In this document: positions 10,288-24,821 of the stretch, one piece after another | Layout: every line of letters starts with the position of its first letter | Position numbering within the stretch: position 1 is the first letter of the stretch | NCBI GenBank assembly: GCA_016617855.1 | Contig: JAECUM010010999.1 | Span: 1 to 64,000, forward strand | Length of the DNA stretch: 64,000 nt | Origin: Megalonaias nervosa | Taxonomy: Eukaryota > Mollusca > Bivalvia > Unionida > Unionidae | Direction of reading: 5' to 3' | The notes under the pieces: model-generated | Databases searched by the model: none | The model's input: only the letters and a program-made list of their open reading frames with translations | What the model was told of the DNA's origin: nothing | Position numbers and translations under genes: made by a program

Positions 10288-10611
10288 ATGGAGGACGTAG
10301 AGATGACTGACGGCGTGGTGGATCAAACGCGATATCTCACCTATATCCTCGTGGAAAATAGAAAAGATCTCGAAGATGCCGTCTTGAATGAGTTCCATCT
10401 CAACATAGATATCACCGTGTCTCTCTCACTCATTAAAGTCGTGGGAATAGGAAACGATCTCGTATTGCTCACGGCGGCACAGCAGAAAGAGCTCTACGAC
10501 AATGGCACGCTCAGCATCGTTTACGATAAAGAACTCCTTTTCAAGCATTGCATCTCTTGGATGCATCGAGAAGAACTCCTCAAGTTGATATACAGATCTA
10601 CCGAGGCATAA
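10288..10611 (+). CDS. Small paralogue B of a tandem pair, intact frame
   Basis: An uninterrupted 107-codon frame, MEDVEMTDGVVDQTRYLTYI to LLKLIYRSTEA. This is one of the few intact frames in Polinton-1. The alpha/beta layout parallels the preceding gene: ENRKDLEDAVLNEF aligns with HHPEALHETITTVL, and YDKELLFKHC aligns with YDENLIRQHC. The function is unknown. The gene ends 53 bp before the HNH-like gene on the other strand. Confidence 0.5.
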   Translation: MEDVEMTDGVVDQTRYLTYILVENRKDLEDAVLNEFHLNIDITVSLSLIKVVGIGNDLVLLTAAQQKELYDNGTLSIVYDKELLFKHCISWMHREELLKLIYRSTEA

Positions 10612-10663
10612 AAAGAACATAATTTTCTTAAATATTTTTTTATTTTTTATTTGGTTATCCATC

Positions 10664-11075
10664 AGGTCTTGTCTCTAAGTTGCACAGCCGATTACCCAAT
10701 TTATCTCCGTTGAGATGAATAAATATCCGATGAGAACCACTCCCCTATGAGCTTCAAACACAAAACGATGACGGTACATCGTAGCCCTCACTCCATAGAC
10801 AAACACATGAACGATGGAGCAACCGGCAGTGCTAAACTTCACTACATGCCTACATTTAGTGCGTACGCTACGCACCTCTCCGTCCGTGTTAGCTTCGTAA
10901 CGACTAAACTCGGGATGCACTTTCCGCAACACTGTTTCCTGTGTCATGCTTAATCTTGGTCAGAAATTCGTTGAACAACCCTGATTGGTTTTTGGGTCTC
11001 TGGGTACTAATCGCTTTTTCGTAGTAATATTTAATCGCTCTAATGTTTCATCCACCGCAGACCTGACACACTTGG
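10664..11075 (-). pseudogene. HNH (NUMOD4-like) endonuclease, frameshifted
   Basis: On the minus strand, VHPEFSRYEANTDGEVRSVR (about 10880-10925) fits the NUMOD4 pattern of homing endonucleases, where PGF-x-YEVS-x-GRVRS is usual. Downstream, MYRHRFVFEAHRGVV and, in a shifted frame, IHLNGDKLGNRLCNLE (about 10680-10725) fit the HNH core (HR...EAF...G...H-x-NG-K-DNR-x-NLE). The His of IHLNG is present. An extra N-terminal piece up to about 11,075 (KYYYEKAISTQRPKNQSG in another frame) may belong to it. Such enzymes are mobile, are common in large DNA viruses, and cut host or competitor DNA. Confidence 0.65.
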
Positions 11076-11399
11076 ATCTTAAACATCTTCCTGGCATCCC
11101 AAGCAGGGTTCCATTCCTAAGAGTGTGGTGCTGCGCGTAGTACTCTCACATGCATAACTTGTTGCACTTTTCATTGCTGCCCCGAGGTAACTACGCACAC
11201 TTATGCGTTCCACACAGAGGCATTGTGCTATATAATAGATTAAAGTTTTACCACATAACAATCAATTAAAGAAATGACAAATGAACAAGCAATTAAAGAA
11301 ATGAAATACGGGTCTATATTATATAGCATCTCTATGATCGCAAGGATAGACTAGAATCTTGCCCAGTATCCACGTATGGCAGATCAAGGGAAAGATTTT

Positions 11400-12333
11400 A
11401 TCCGGCGGCATGATATTGCTCGTCGACTCAGGAGCATCGTTTGATCGTTACAGGGTGTCCACGTACCTTATCCCAGATCGAATGCCGCTCTGCAGGTGTT
11501 AATCGAACGAGTCAGTGGAGACCTCAAGGCGATGAAGAAAAAAAGCATCCTGCACGTCGCAAGCTCGTCAACGAGTACAAAGCACTGGCGGCATGAGCGA
11601 TCATCACCACCCAGCAGTATTTGAAGCAACTGCGAGACAAATACAAAGCGCTCACGGGAAAACAGCTGAGCCTTCCAAATTTCTTCTACTTCAGCATGAA
11701 ATCATGAGCCGATCGCGACGAGCTGATATCGAGAAAAACTATCCCAAAATCAATACAAAAGCCCTTCAACACAACGCGATAAGATCACGCGTCTTCCACC
11801 ACCCCGACGCACTGAAAAAGCGTATGGAAGCGCTGACAAAGGATTTATTTACGATCATTCCCATGTCCTTCAGCGAGGAGTCGATAGAAGAAAACTTCAG
11901 CAGCGCATTCTACCACCTACCGTAGAGACAGAATTATGCACGCACACGGCCATCAAACTTGGAGTCGCCCTCAACGTTCATCTTGTTAAGGAACATAAGA
12001 ACAGCCACGTGTAGGACAGAGCCATATCGCTCATCGTGTATCGCAGTGACGATTTCAGTCGCATCGTTGACATCGCCTAGTCGTTTATCCAGCGTCACCT
12101 CGAAGATTATCAAAAGTCAGGATCAGCCTGGATCTTTGCCGGAGTCAATTCTATGTCGTTTCAAACTTCCAAACTCACACCGCTAGGTGGAAGTAAGTAC
12201 GTACCACTACCAAAACAAATCCTAGCCACCAAAGCGTGCATCAATGTAAAAAAACAATGATGACTACTGCCTCGTATGGGCCATCCTTTCCGCGTTACAT
12301 CCAGGACAAGATCACCCATAAGTCAATGTTTGA
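11400..12333 (+). pseudogene. Protein-primed DNA polymerase B, N-terminal fragment
   Basis: Plus-strand pieces in several frames include YLKQLRDKYKALTGKQLSLP and NFFYFSMKS (about 11,620-11,710), AIKLGVALNVHLVKEHKNSH (about 11,950-12,010) and RHLEDYQKSGSAWIFAGVNS. At 12,187-12,330 they continue into SKYVPLPKQILATKACINVK and DDYCLVWAILSALHP. The last segments are a very characteristic pre-exonuclease region of Polinton polymerases (I/V-PLP-K, then A-x-INVKN-DD-x-CF-W-A-LSALHP). The exonuclease and polymerase motifs that should follow are absent, so the element is cut at about 12,333. Confidence 0.7.

Positions 12334-14897
<2,564 letters not shown>

Positions 14898-14951
<54 letters not shown>
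14898..14951. repeat. (GT)n microsatellite
   Basis: About 27 GT units, interrupted by nothing. Confidence 0.97.
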
Positions 14952-14952
<1 letters not shown>

Positions 14953-15000
14953 TTTGGATTTTTAATATAGCTTTAACAATTTTTTAGTCATATTGCTACG

Positions 15001-15260
15001 ATGTCTGTAGTGTGGCAGTTTATAGAGATGTCTAGCACCGGGGTATCATGCTGCAGACATATAGCATCATGTCCCACCAGTCACATTATCCTGACACCAG
15101 GCTGACCAGTCCTAACACTAACCTCATAATGCTGAGAGCCTAGCGAGGCAGCTGTTAGTACCATTTGTATAAGTCTTTGGTATGACTCGGCCGGGGTTCG
15201 CACCCGCGACCTCCCGCATCCGAGACGGACGATCTAACCATTAGGTCACCTGAGCGGTGA
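15001..15260 (-). mobile_element. tRNA-derived SINE, molluscan type
   Basis: Read on the minus strand, the head (15,260 to about 15,185) is tRNA-like: box A region GACCTAATGGTTAGATCGTC, then CGGATGCGGGAGGTCGCG, then box B GGTGCGAACCC and GGCCGAGTCA. A conserved-looking body follows with CTGCCTCGCTAGGCTCTCAG and downstream GTCAGGATAATGTGACTGG. Heads with this sequence recur in bivalve and gastropod SINEs as far as I know. It is the best clue to a molluscan host. Confidence 0.75.
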
Positions 15261-15973
15261 TTTATTTTGTACCTTTCCTTCTCATTTGAATTTGTATAAA
15301 ATTATTAACCGTTGAAAGAACTAAATAAATATAAATAATTTTTTGAAATAAAAACAAATTATTGTTTGTACTATTTAGCAAAAGCACTTAAAATATTGCG
15401 AGCAGTGAAACCTTTTTAATTTGCAAATGCAAATATATTTTGCTAGTTATTTCAAAGAATATGTTGGACAAGAATTAAACATGACTATACCTAGTAATAG
15501 GTTACAAGAATCGCTTCAAGAAGTTTGTCTGGAAGTTGCAGAAATTTACTACTTAAATGTGAGCATCCATCAAATATACTTTCTTATCTTTAAGTCGTCG
15601 TCATTATGACGTTTGACATTATTTCTTGAATGACACAATGTGTAGGAAACGAACTGACGTTGATAAGTGTTGACATTTAAGCCTTGCTCCAGTAACATAA
15701 TTACACCAGTGACCACCATTTCCACCATGACCACACTATCATGTAGTTTTAAAAGATAAACTTATTTTAATCCTCTAACGCTAAAACACAAAGAATTATA
15801 TAAGTTCAGCTAGGAAAAGAGGCCGCTAGGCCTATAACCCAACATTTTATACGTGTCCTGCGACAGAGGCTTTTAGCTGTTGTTTAGATGAAATATACGT
15901 TGTCAAATCTCATGAAACTGCCAATAAAACCCCAGAGGCGCGGTTTTCTTTCTAAATTAACTGATTAAACGAG
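15261..15973. other. Non-coding interval
   Basis: Nothing recognisable. A 62-codon frame at 15,421-15,609 has no supporting features. Confidence 0.5.
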
Positions 15974-16215
15974 ATCTTTGTCTAGAAGTTAAAATTCAGC
16001 AAGCAGGACGTTTTAAGGTATACTTTGTCTAGAAGTCAAAATTCAATATGCAGGACGTTTTAAGGTATACTTTGTCTAGAAGTTAAAATTCAGTAAGCAG
16101 GACGTTTTAAGGTATACTTTGTCTAGAAGTTAAAATTCAGTAAGCAGGACGTTTTAAGGTATACTTTGTCTAGAAGTTAAAATTCAGTATGCAGGACGTT
16201 TTAATGTATACTTTG
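15974..16215. repeat. Minisatellite, 47-bp unit, five copies
   Basis: Unit begins TTTGTCTAGAAGTTAAAATT and contains GCAGGACGTTTTAAGGTAT. Copies start near 15,977, 16,024, 16,071, 16,118 and 16,165 and are more than 90 percent alike. Confidence 0.95.
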
Positions 16216-16902
16216 TCAAACAATATGAAATGGGCGTCAGTCTCTAAAAAAAATATAAACTTGTAGTTTCTCCAGTACAAATAAAACCTTGTGATTTTAT
16301 CCATGCTAGCTGCAAGAATTACGTTTCATTAAAATAAACTGTGCTAATAGGTATATGCCGATGTTAGTGTACACTGAAAGACTACTTTGTATATGTTTAC
16401 TCATAAAATTATCATTATTTATAAATGGAAAATTGGGAGTGTTTACTGACATAATATTAATTTATGCAGTTTTACTGAATATTTGAATGACAGCTTGACA
16501 AATTTAATAGTACATTTCTTCGGGTAAAGGATATTTTGTCATATACAAGACAGTTTTAGACCACCAAATTAATTCAACACATCACTCATCATCCTCGTAT
16601 GTCAATTATGACCTCCGGTAAATAAATTTCTATTCCGTTCTTCTCAGTACGTGCTTCCTACAGAGACTCTGACTGCCGCGTAACATTTACTAGAGTTGTT
16701 CAATTAGTCTGTATATGAATTAGTAGCAGCATGCAGCGTGTATACGATGTCATTGATGTAATGTAATCTGTTATAACTATCCGTCCAGGTAACAACCTTA
16801 AACATGCAAACAAACAATTCTAAATGTATTCCGTTAGGATTCTCGAGGATCGATACTCACAGTAAAGAAGAAAGTTCAGCGTAGTTAATGAGCAACACTT
16901 GC
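16216..16902. other. Non-coding interval
   Basis: Nothing recognisable on either strand. Confidence 0.5.
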
Positions 16903-17415
16903 TTAATGCAGATGACTGCGTTATAGGGTTTCAGGCCTGGGTGTTTGTGTAGTGCAGATGAATACGTTATTGGGGTTCAGGCCTGGGTGTTTGCCTAATG
17001 CAGATGAATAAGTTACAGTGATTCAGGCCGTGGGTGTTTGCGTAGTGCAGATGAATACGTTATATTAATTCAGGCCTGAGTTTTTGGGTAATGCAGATGA
17101 ATACGTTATAGGGATTCAAGCTTGGGTGTTTGCGTAATGCAGGTTAATACGATATAGGGATTCAGGCTTGGGTGTTTGCGTAATGCAGATGGATACGTTA
17201 TAGGGATTCAAGCTTGGGTGTTTGCGTGCATAATGCAGATAAATACGTTATAGGGATTCAAGCTTGGATGTTTGCGTAATGCTGATGAATACATTATAGG
17301 AATTCAAGCATGTGTGTTTGTGTAATGCAGATGAATATGTTACAGTAATTTATGCTTGGATGTTTGCGTAATGCAGATGAATACATCACAGGGATTCAAG
17401 CTTGTGTGTTTGATT
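16903..17415. repeat. Minisatellite, ~46-bp unit, about eleven copies
   Basis: Unit contains AATGCAGATGAATACGTTAT, then AGGGATTCAAGCTTGGGTGT and TTGCGT. Copies diverge by scattered substitutions; one has a 4-bp insertion (GCAT) near 17,227. Confidence 0.95.
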
Positions 17416-17879
17416 AGACTGAGAGAGGAAGATAGGAAAGATTTTATGCTTTTACTTGGGGGGAGGGGGGCATACGGGGAGTCCTATGTTAAAAGTGTTC
17501 ATAGGTTTAACATGGGAATGGTAGAGACGATGTAGTTTATGGGGATACAAACATATGGGGAATGACAATTTTAATATTGTGAAAGGCAAATGGGTCGAAA
17601 GTTTATTGGGAGAAACAGGCACAATAATGTGAATTTTTTGTATCTACAAAACAATACAGACCTTTACAAACCAAGACACAACCTATTATCCATCGTTCCT
17701 TTTTGAGTACTATCCAACCACACACCACTATTGTCTAGCAACCGGTTTTCGATTATTATCTAAACTGGTACTTGCGTGGCTTCAGTTACCATTATAGCCC
17801 TCTAAAACAAACAGGAGACTCAGGATCTTATTCCTATTTGACAATGAGTGATTGTCGTTTATCAGCCTGATTCAGAATA
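17416..17879. other. Non-coding interval
   Basis: A G-rich run near 17,458-17,470. Nothing else is recognisable. Confidence 0.45.
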
Positions 17880-19275
17880 TAGTAAATGTGGAATGAAAGA
17901 TCAGTACCTCTTGATTGATCAATGCATGGAGCAAAGTTGACTCCATCAAAAGACTGAACAATAAATGTGTCAGCTGAAGGAATAATTTCCTCATCAATAT
18001 CTTTCTCAAGTGCTCATTTTTGTCATAGCTCTAGTAACTGCACAAGTAGTGTAGAAACCAAGGGTTTCATTTTCAATAGGATGGACGTTTCTATCAAAGG
18101 GAGGCTTCGCAGTAACAAATGAATTAATCACAACCATATCTCCATTTAGGTCATTGCCTGGAAATAAATAAATACCCCCAATTGGTAAAGATGACAATAT
18201 TCCGGCTGTCGCGGGTCCTGAGACTAAGTCTGATGACAAATTTACACATTGGAGAGGAACATTAACAAAGGAGAATACTTTTCAGACAAAGTCACAGTAC
18301 CTGATAATAAAAGAAGTTGTTGTGTCCCTTAAAATTTTAATAGGTATATGCTTGGCAGAATCACCGTCAAGTGATACAGAACCATTCGCCATGAATGGTT
18401 CTTAACTCTCCATAATAAAATAAAACTGGAGATTGTTTGACCCAACAATGTATAACATTCAATACATGACTATGATCTTAAACTCTTAGAAATAAAAGCA
18501 TTTGGAATAGTTTTGTCTTTTATTCCGTTGCTTACTTTTCAACCTATAAGAATCCGAAATAACGCGGCGACCCTTCTTTTTGTAACAAGTGCACGTAGGA
18601 AGAAACAATGATTTCTGATCTGTCTTATCAGAAGTTTGAATCAAAAATGTTGTGCCAGATTGTGATTTTGGAAGTACTGGTATAAGACTGAGATGATTTT
18701 TTTCCCAAAATAAAATTGCTGAGAGAAAGGCTTATTGATAAATGAAACTTTGTGATTCAAGCAATAATCATCAGCTGTACGAGCAGCATTTTCCAAAGTT
18801 TTCATCTTTTCCTCATCAAGGCAGGTCTTAAGGTCACAGTGGACGCAATTATTGAACTATTTATTTAATATAAGTTGTCTGAGGTTATAATCTTGATCAA
18901 CTTTCTTGGCTGAGCAACACCTATCATTTAGTTGTTCTTTTTTTTTCCCTTGAGAACTCGACATAGGTCTTCCAATTTCATTTTAAAGTGTCTAAACTTG
19001 TGTCGATATGCCTCATATACCTGCCCATACTCCTTCAAGATGCATTTCTTAACTACATCATAATTAGTGTACGAGGAAAATATTGATCCACTTATTTTTC
19101 ATTAAAATTGGTACTAATGTAATATTTCTGGTACATGAAAACTTGAACTTGTGTGACAAAGGGAAGAGTGCTTTCGCCTCTCAGTTCTAAATTGTTTTAT
19201 TTAAATTACATTTTCATTTGTTCTTTCTGCATTTGCATTTCTCTTTCTTCTTTCTCTTTCTGCATCTGCATTACC

Positions 19276-19334
<59 letters not shown>

Positions 19335-19460
19335 TATCTACCTATCCTTCTCCTTTTCCTCTTTTTGCCTTTGTATTTCTCTCTATTTCATATCTTTTTG
19401 ATTTTGATTTCCATAATTTCCTTCTCGAGATTTAGGTTTCTTAACTCTGTTTTCATCTGG
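17880..19460 (-). mobile_element. Ty3/gypsy-type retrotransposon remnant (gag and protease region)
   Basis: On the minus strand, an N-terminal charged region (19,460-19,200, now expanded by a CT repeat) leads to KCILKEYGQVYEAYRHKFRH (about 19,000-19,060), DLKTCLDEEKMKTLENAART and ADDYCLNHKVSF (about 18,745-18,845). That order is the capsid C-terminal domain of metazoan gypsy gag. After degraded sequence, LSSDLVSGPATAGILSSLPI, LFPGNDLNGDMVV and CAVTRAM (18,006-18,250) fit the segment between protease and reverse transcriptase (usual form LLLGNDLAG...CAVTRAM). No reverse transcriptase or LTR was found, so it is a fragment. Multiple frame breaks. Confidence 0.75.
19279..19332. repeat. (CT)n microsatellite
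   Basis: About 27 CT units inside the charged region of the gypsy gag remnant. On the gag strand this reads as Glu-Arg repeats, so the run may have grown out of a coding Glu/Arg stretch. Confidence 0.95.
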
Positions 19461-19464
19461 TGTT

Positions 19465-21655
19465 TAAGTGCAATTGGTTTAATTTCCTATCTGAACCAGA
19501 TAAAGACATACTTATCAAACCCAAGGTACTTTTATTCAAAAATATCCTGTTCCGCCAAATACTGGACCAAAATAGTTTTTTATTTCTTGTTTCACCAAAG
19601 ATGCATCTACGTCCGTAATATCATAATGTGTGACAAGCACAAATAACTAGTCCTTTTTCAAAGACTGTAACCCTTCCTGGGTAGGATTTGAAACAAAGTT
19701 TGTGAAATTAGGTGGCATTGTAAATGATTTTTTGTTTCGCTAAAGGTTTCTTAAATGTGCGCAATTAAATTCTTTTCCAGGGTAAACGAAAATTCAGAAA
19801 CAAAGTAATTTTAAATTTCAAAGACACTTGTTTATTTCTGTGAAATATTTTAAAGACATTCATTTTTAAATCGAGCCCCCAATTTTCTGGTACGACCCAG
19901 TGGCCTTAAGTCAATTAAAGGAAAAAACAAAACCAACACGCTTAGTAAAATTGAACATATCATTTAATTCTCTCAATAAAAAGGTGAAAATTGAAGTTCT
20001 AAAGATGATGCTAACTTTATTTATCAATGTTCGTGTTCAAACGTTTGCTAATTTCCCACAGTGGGTATCTCAACAGTTTACCTCAGAGAACGTTCAAGTT
20101 AGATTTTTCCACACTTAATAATATATTGTAAGAATTTGTTCCACATATTTTCATAGGTGGAAACTCCATATCTATGATCAATAATGAAACCCAAACCCAA
20201 TAAGAGTATTCCTCTTACATGTTATTTTTACAGGTTGAATACTGTATTCAATTTTTTTTTTCATGTTACTTAGTTTAATACCACAGAGTCCTAACATATT
20301 CATTTGATTTTTCTTTTTTTATAACTCGTCACTGTTGTATTTGCATTGAATTCTTTTTATAATAACTCGCCAACTGTGCGAAATTTGAATATCTTTAAGT
20401 TGTTTAAAAAGTACATTAAGGATAGTGAGCATTTTAATTGATGTTTGATTTTAAATATAAAGGCTATTATTAATACCATTGTACTTCAGATTAATAGTGA
20501 CTTAGGTCATTACATACTAAGTGCAATTCCAGTCTTAGTTTGGTAACATCATTATTTACTTACCATGGATATATTTCCTCTTTTTTTCATTTTTTCGAAG
20601 CTTTATTATTTGACTGTCAGTGTACCTAATTTGTTGTTGTTATTTTTTTTACGTCTGCCGCTTGTCATGTTTGATTAATTTGTATGACTCTGTCCGTATG
20701 GGGAAGGGCTTATAAACTTTTGTAAGAAATTGTAGTCTGGCCCCGTTTTTTTAATTTAGCAAATAAAATATTTTTAAATCATTTGTCTTTTTTTTATAAC
20801 TCACCTCTGTAGTGTATTGATTAATTTGTCTTATTTCCTCTTTCAAAAACCACAGGAAGATAAGAAGGTAAATAACACATGTTTTAGTGCGAAAATGTAT
20901 GAATTTGTACTACACTGTGGATGGCAGATACATGACACTTTGAAATAATTAAAACCAAATGTAACCCGTGTAATAACTTATATATGTTATAATATCAAAA
21001 TCAGTAAACAAATGCTAACATCTTTTAATGACCATTACACTTCACTCAACCAAATGTTTTATTCAGACATTAAGATCATTGCTAAACAAAAATTGAAAAA
21101 ACAGGATTGTAAATTTCTTTTGCCTTTTCATATTCGTGCAATCAGAATAGATTTATTTACTAATTTTCTGAGTTATTCCTTGAATAATGAGAAACGAGCA
21201 ACAGTCGGGTTTCGTCAAACAGAAATTCTAATACGATAGCCTCAGACCGATCAAACAGGTTTGAAGACCAGTCAGTGTGTAATAAATCAGATATTGATTT
21301 TTCTAAAGAAAGGTTTATTTAACGCAAATTGAAATCGCTATATACGAATTACGATCAGAAGAATCTAACTCTCCTGCATAAATGTATGTATATCTCGATA
21401 TATTTCAGGTTTGTTTTCCATCCTTTACTCTCGCCTCACCCTTATTAGAATTGATACCCTATCCAACCCTTTATATTGTTTCAACCTTATTACAACTGTG
21501 ACCCTTTCCATCCATTTATCTTTCCTGTTTGCTGATCTGTTAAATTACTATGGTTTTGATGAAACTTTGTTTCCTAGTTTTTAGCTTTCTTTCTTTGGCT
21601 GTTTTTTGTTGTCTTGAAAATTTTTATTATATCTATATATGGTCATGCATATGTA
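19465..21655. other. Non-coding interval
   Basis: No gene is supported. AATAAAATA at about 20,762, after GGGCTTATAAACTTTTGTAA, looks like the 3' tail of an unidentified transcript or non-LTR element. Small frames at 19,900 and 21,012 show no domain. Confidence 0.45.
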
Positions 21656-21656
21656 T

Positions 21657-21735
21657 TATGTATGTATGTATGCATGTATGTATGCATGTATGTATGTATG
21701 TATGTATGTATGTATGTATGTATGTATGTATGTAC
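21657..21735. repeat. (TATG)n microsatellite
   Basis: About 19 tetranucleotide units with two TGCA variants. Confidence 0.95.
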
Positions 21736-21859
21736 ATGATTGTTGTTGGATAGAGTGAAATGTGTAGCTAAATTGTAATTTGCAACGTGTATTGTGAATA
21801 CGTTAGTTGTGCTGTTCGAAATTTGTATTCTTGTAAGTTTAGTCTAATTCGTGTTCTAT

Positions 21860-22310
21860 AGTCGGTATTAAATCACATACAAGCCTGTAGTCGGTATTAA
21901 ATCACATACAAGCTTGTAGTCGGTATTAAATCACATACAAGCTTGTAGTCGGTATTAAATCACATACAAGCTTGTAGTCGGTATTAAATCACATACAAGC
22001 TTGTAGTAGGTACTAAAGCACGTAAGCACTTTTAGTCGGCATTAAAGCAGTTAGAAGCTTGTAGTCAGTATTAAAGCAATAAGGAGCTTGTAATAGGCAT
22101 TAAAGCAATAAGGAGTTTGTAGTAGGCATTAAAGCAATTCGGAGCTTGTAGTCGGTACCAAAGAACATGAAAGTTAGTAGTCGGTATTAAAGCACACACG
22201 AGCTTGTAGTTGGTGTTAGAGAACATAATAATTTGTAGTCGATATTAAAGCATACAAGGGTTTGTCGTCAGTATTAAAGGAAAAAAGAGCTTGTCTTTAA
22301 TATTGTTTGG
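21860..22310. repeat. Minisatellite, 29-bp unit
   Basis: Unit GTCGGTATTAAATCACATAC plus AAGCTTGTA. The first five units are nearly perfect; about ten more decay progressively to the right, a gradient expected if the left end was renewed most recently. Confidence 0.95.
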
Positions 22311-23848
22311 TAGGTACCGACTATAAACAAAATTACTTGTTGATTCGATTTTTTTCACTCCTTTGAAGGCCTTGTTAACTCATGCATAATCAATATTATC
22401 TTAAACTAACAGTTTCATTCATTTATTTTCATTTTACGGTGTAAAATGGTATCTAAAACTCGATCATTTACAGAAATAATTTATCATTTAACCCGTACAC
22501 AGTGTGAAGAATATATCAAAATTTACACGTAGATAGTCCTTCCTCGTCCATTTACTATTTTGCATAGTGACAGTTCGTGCAGGGGCTGTTATATGCAGAC
22601 TTAGTAGGGGAGATTGCAGTGACACCCCACGTGGTCACCCCTTACTGAGCACGCACCAAGGATAGATATCAGAAAAGGTCTAACTGCTTAAGTGAATGAT
22701 ACCGTAATAGGCATGTAAACATCACTATGTGCGTGCTCGGTTATGAATAAGTTTCTTTCATTATAATACAGAGTTCAAGCTAATTTTCTGAAAAATATAA
22801 CAAATAGCCAATAAAAATATAATGTTTCAAAGTGATGTCCAGTCATAATAATAAAAAGCTACAGCTGAAATACTTTTGGCCTTTCCTAGTAAACCACAAA
22901 AATAATGCATACATTACTTAATACAATGCATTTTTATCGACATATTTTGTCTCGTGATCTGTATAGACACATCACGAGTGGCAACTATGTTGATTGCTGT
23001 TTGAAGTGGTTGGAATGGAGAAGAGCAATCATTTACACAACAATAAACACCTTGATGAGAGGAATTAGTTCAAAGGGTACAAATTGATGCATTTCTTATA
23101 AAACTCATGATATAATGAATAACAAAATATAGTATGATTTATTTATTTATTTCAGGTAGCTGTGCATGGAATGAATAATGATGTCAACTAATGGACGAGA
23201 TTATTTATAACTATATTACCATTTTTTTTTCTCGATACAGATGTAAATGTCATAGTAAACGTGTTATTGGTAAAGATAGAAATAGACAACATCTTGATAA
23301 TACTGTGTTCTTAGACGCATGTTAAACAGAGAAAAATACATTTAAAATGGTCTGACAATTCATCCTTTGGTTTGTCTTATTTTTAATCATAAATACTGCC
23401 TCAACGCTAAGTAACGGTCAAATCACATCTTATTACTAATGTATTATCAGCCAGGAGTGTCATAACTAGTTAATTTGGACTGGTCTCAACCACGATATAA
23501 ATAAGTAGTTACCAAAGTAACTAGTGAACCTTAATGATCCCTGGTATGAGTCTGTTTTGTTAATTTTTTTTTTTTTAATTTTAAATTACTCCATCAGTAG
23601 GCTTAGGGTAACACACACACACAGAAATAAGAGTAAACATGAAGTACCAGATACAGACATTTACATTGCAAACGCACACACGTAGGCAAAAAGGACAACG
23701 GATACGTGTAATCCCGTGAGAAACGGAGATTTTGTTCCATTTTTGGAGGTGGGGTGGGGTGCGGTCTGTGCCGTTTAATCATTGCGTGAAATGGAATTAT
23801 TTTGGTCATTCCACTACCTGTAGTGTCCCTTCCTCCCCTGTTAGGGAG

Positions 23849-23849
<1 letters not shown>
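22311..23849. other. Non-coding interval
   Basis: Nothing recognisable beyond a T-run near 23,566. Confidence 0.45.

Positions 23850-23928
<79 letters not shown>
23850..23928. repeat. (TA)n microsatellite
   Basis: Long TA run with one CA near its start. Confidence 0.95.
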
Positions 23929-23929
<1 letters not shown>

Positions 23930-24191
23930 GACAAATTCATAATATTTAGAGTTACTTCTGCTGTAGCAAAACCTGTGTTGTTAATATGATATATTAGATA
24001 AATATTTTACCCAAATATCAATGATACAATAACCGTTATGAGAAATGAATTGGCTCAAACCCACACTATAAAGATTTCCATGCCAGTAAGACCAATTTAC
24101 GATGAAACGATTTACCCTTTCTTGCTTGGTTTAATGACCAACCTATGGAATGACAGTAGTAAGAAACGCCTTCACCCGTTCAGAACTGCAG

Positions 24192-24195
<4 letters not shown>

Positions 24196-24236
<41 letters not shown>
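24196..24236. repeat. (CA)n microsatellite
   Basis: About 20 CA units. Confidence 0.95.
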
Positions 24237-24240
<4 letters not shown>

Positions 24241-24358
24241 TGTATCAAATTGCTAGTGTATCGTTTGCATCAATCATAGTAATATAGTTTGAGTGCTTTG
24301 CGCACTGTGTATATCATTCAAACCTCTAGGTTGAATCTAGCACTCGCTCTACGAGAAA

Positions 24359-24505
24359 TAAGTGTAGCACAGCGATGTATCTAGCCCTTTATAATAAATG
24401 CAGCACAGCGATGTAACCAGACCTTTATAATAAATGTAGCACGGCGATTTATCTAGACCTTTATAATAAATGTAGCACAGCGATTTATCTAGACCTTTAT
24501 GTCTG
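24359..24505. repeat. Minisatellite, 36-bp unit, four copies
   Basis: Unit TTTATAATAAATGTAGCACA plus GCGATTTATCTAGACC. Spacing between copies at 24,424 and 24,460 is exactly 36. Confidence 0.9.
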
Positions 24506-24821
24506 TTTATTGGAGATCTTTGGCACAATTTAAACATTTTTTGTCGTGTCAATGGGAGGAGAATATAGGATTACCCAGAAGGCCCGGATGGAGGCCAGTA
24601 CACTGTGTGCTTAATTTACATACTCTCATATACGCGATTTCCTTTTCTGATAACTGGCAGATTTAAAGATACATAAACTATTTGCATCCGTTTTCATTAT
24701 ACTGGTGAACTAAATATGTATTATATACGATTGCATGATTATAATCCAGTGACAGTGCGAACATCGTTTCTTAAATTAATGTAGTTCCAGTTCTGTATGC
24801 CTTCATCTAGTGAAAGAAACT

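Larger units (their letters stand above)
1446..12333. mobile_element. Polinton-1: truncated Polinton/Maverick (adintovirus-like) element
   Basis: This stretch holds a set of genes that occur together in Polinton/Maverick elements: retroviral-type integrase with chromodomain, penton-like capsid genes, an FtsK/HerA-type packaging ATPase, a fibre-like gene, and the N-terminal part of protein-primed DNA polymerase B. Capsid-side genes (2.1-6.8 kb) run on the minus strand; the fibre and later genes run mainly on the plus strand. The left end is placed at AGTAGTGTCAGAAATGGGGG because Polinton-2 in this window begins AGTAGTG and ends in a similar G-rich string. The right end is a sharp loss of polymerase similarity near 12,333, with no matching inverted repeat, so this is a truncated copy. 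Every long gene has stops or frameshifts. Confidence 0.8.

Noticed and set aside
15183..15260. A functional tRNA gene
   Set aside because: Boxes A and B are present but the arms do not pair well as a cloverleaf, and the sequence continues into a SINE body.
15974..17415. CRISPR-like arrays
   Set aside because: Units are head-to-tail without unique spacers, and the window is animal DNA.
19153..19646. Leu-Ser repeat membrane-like proteins
   Set aside because: Products of the (CT)n run; the supported coding strand here is the opposite one (gypsy gag).
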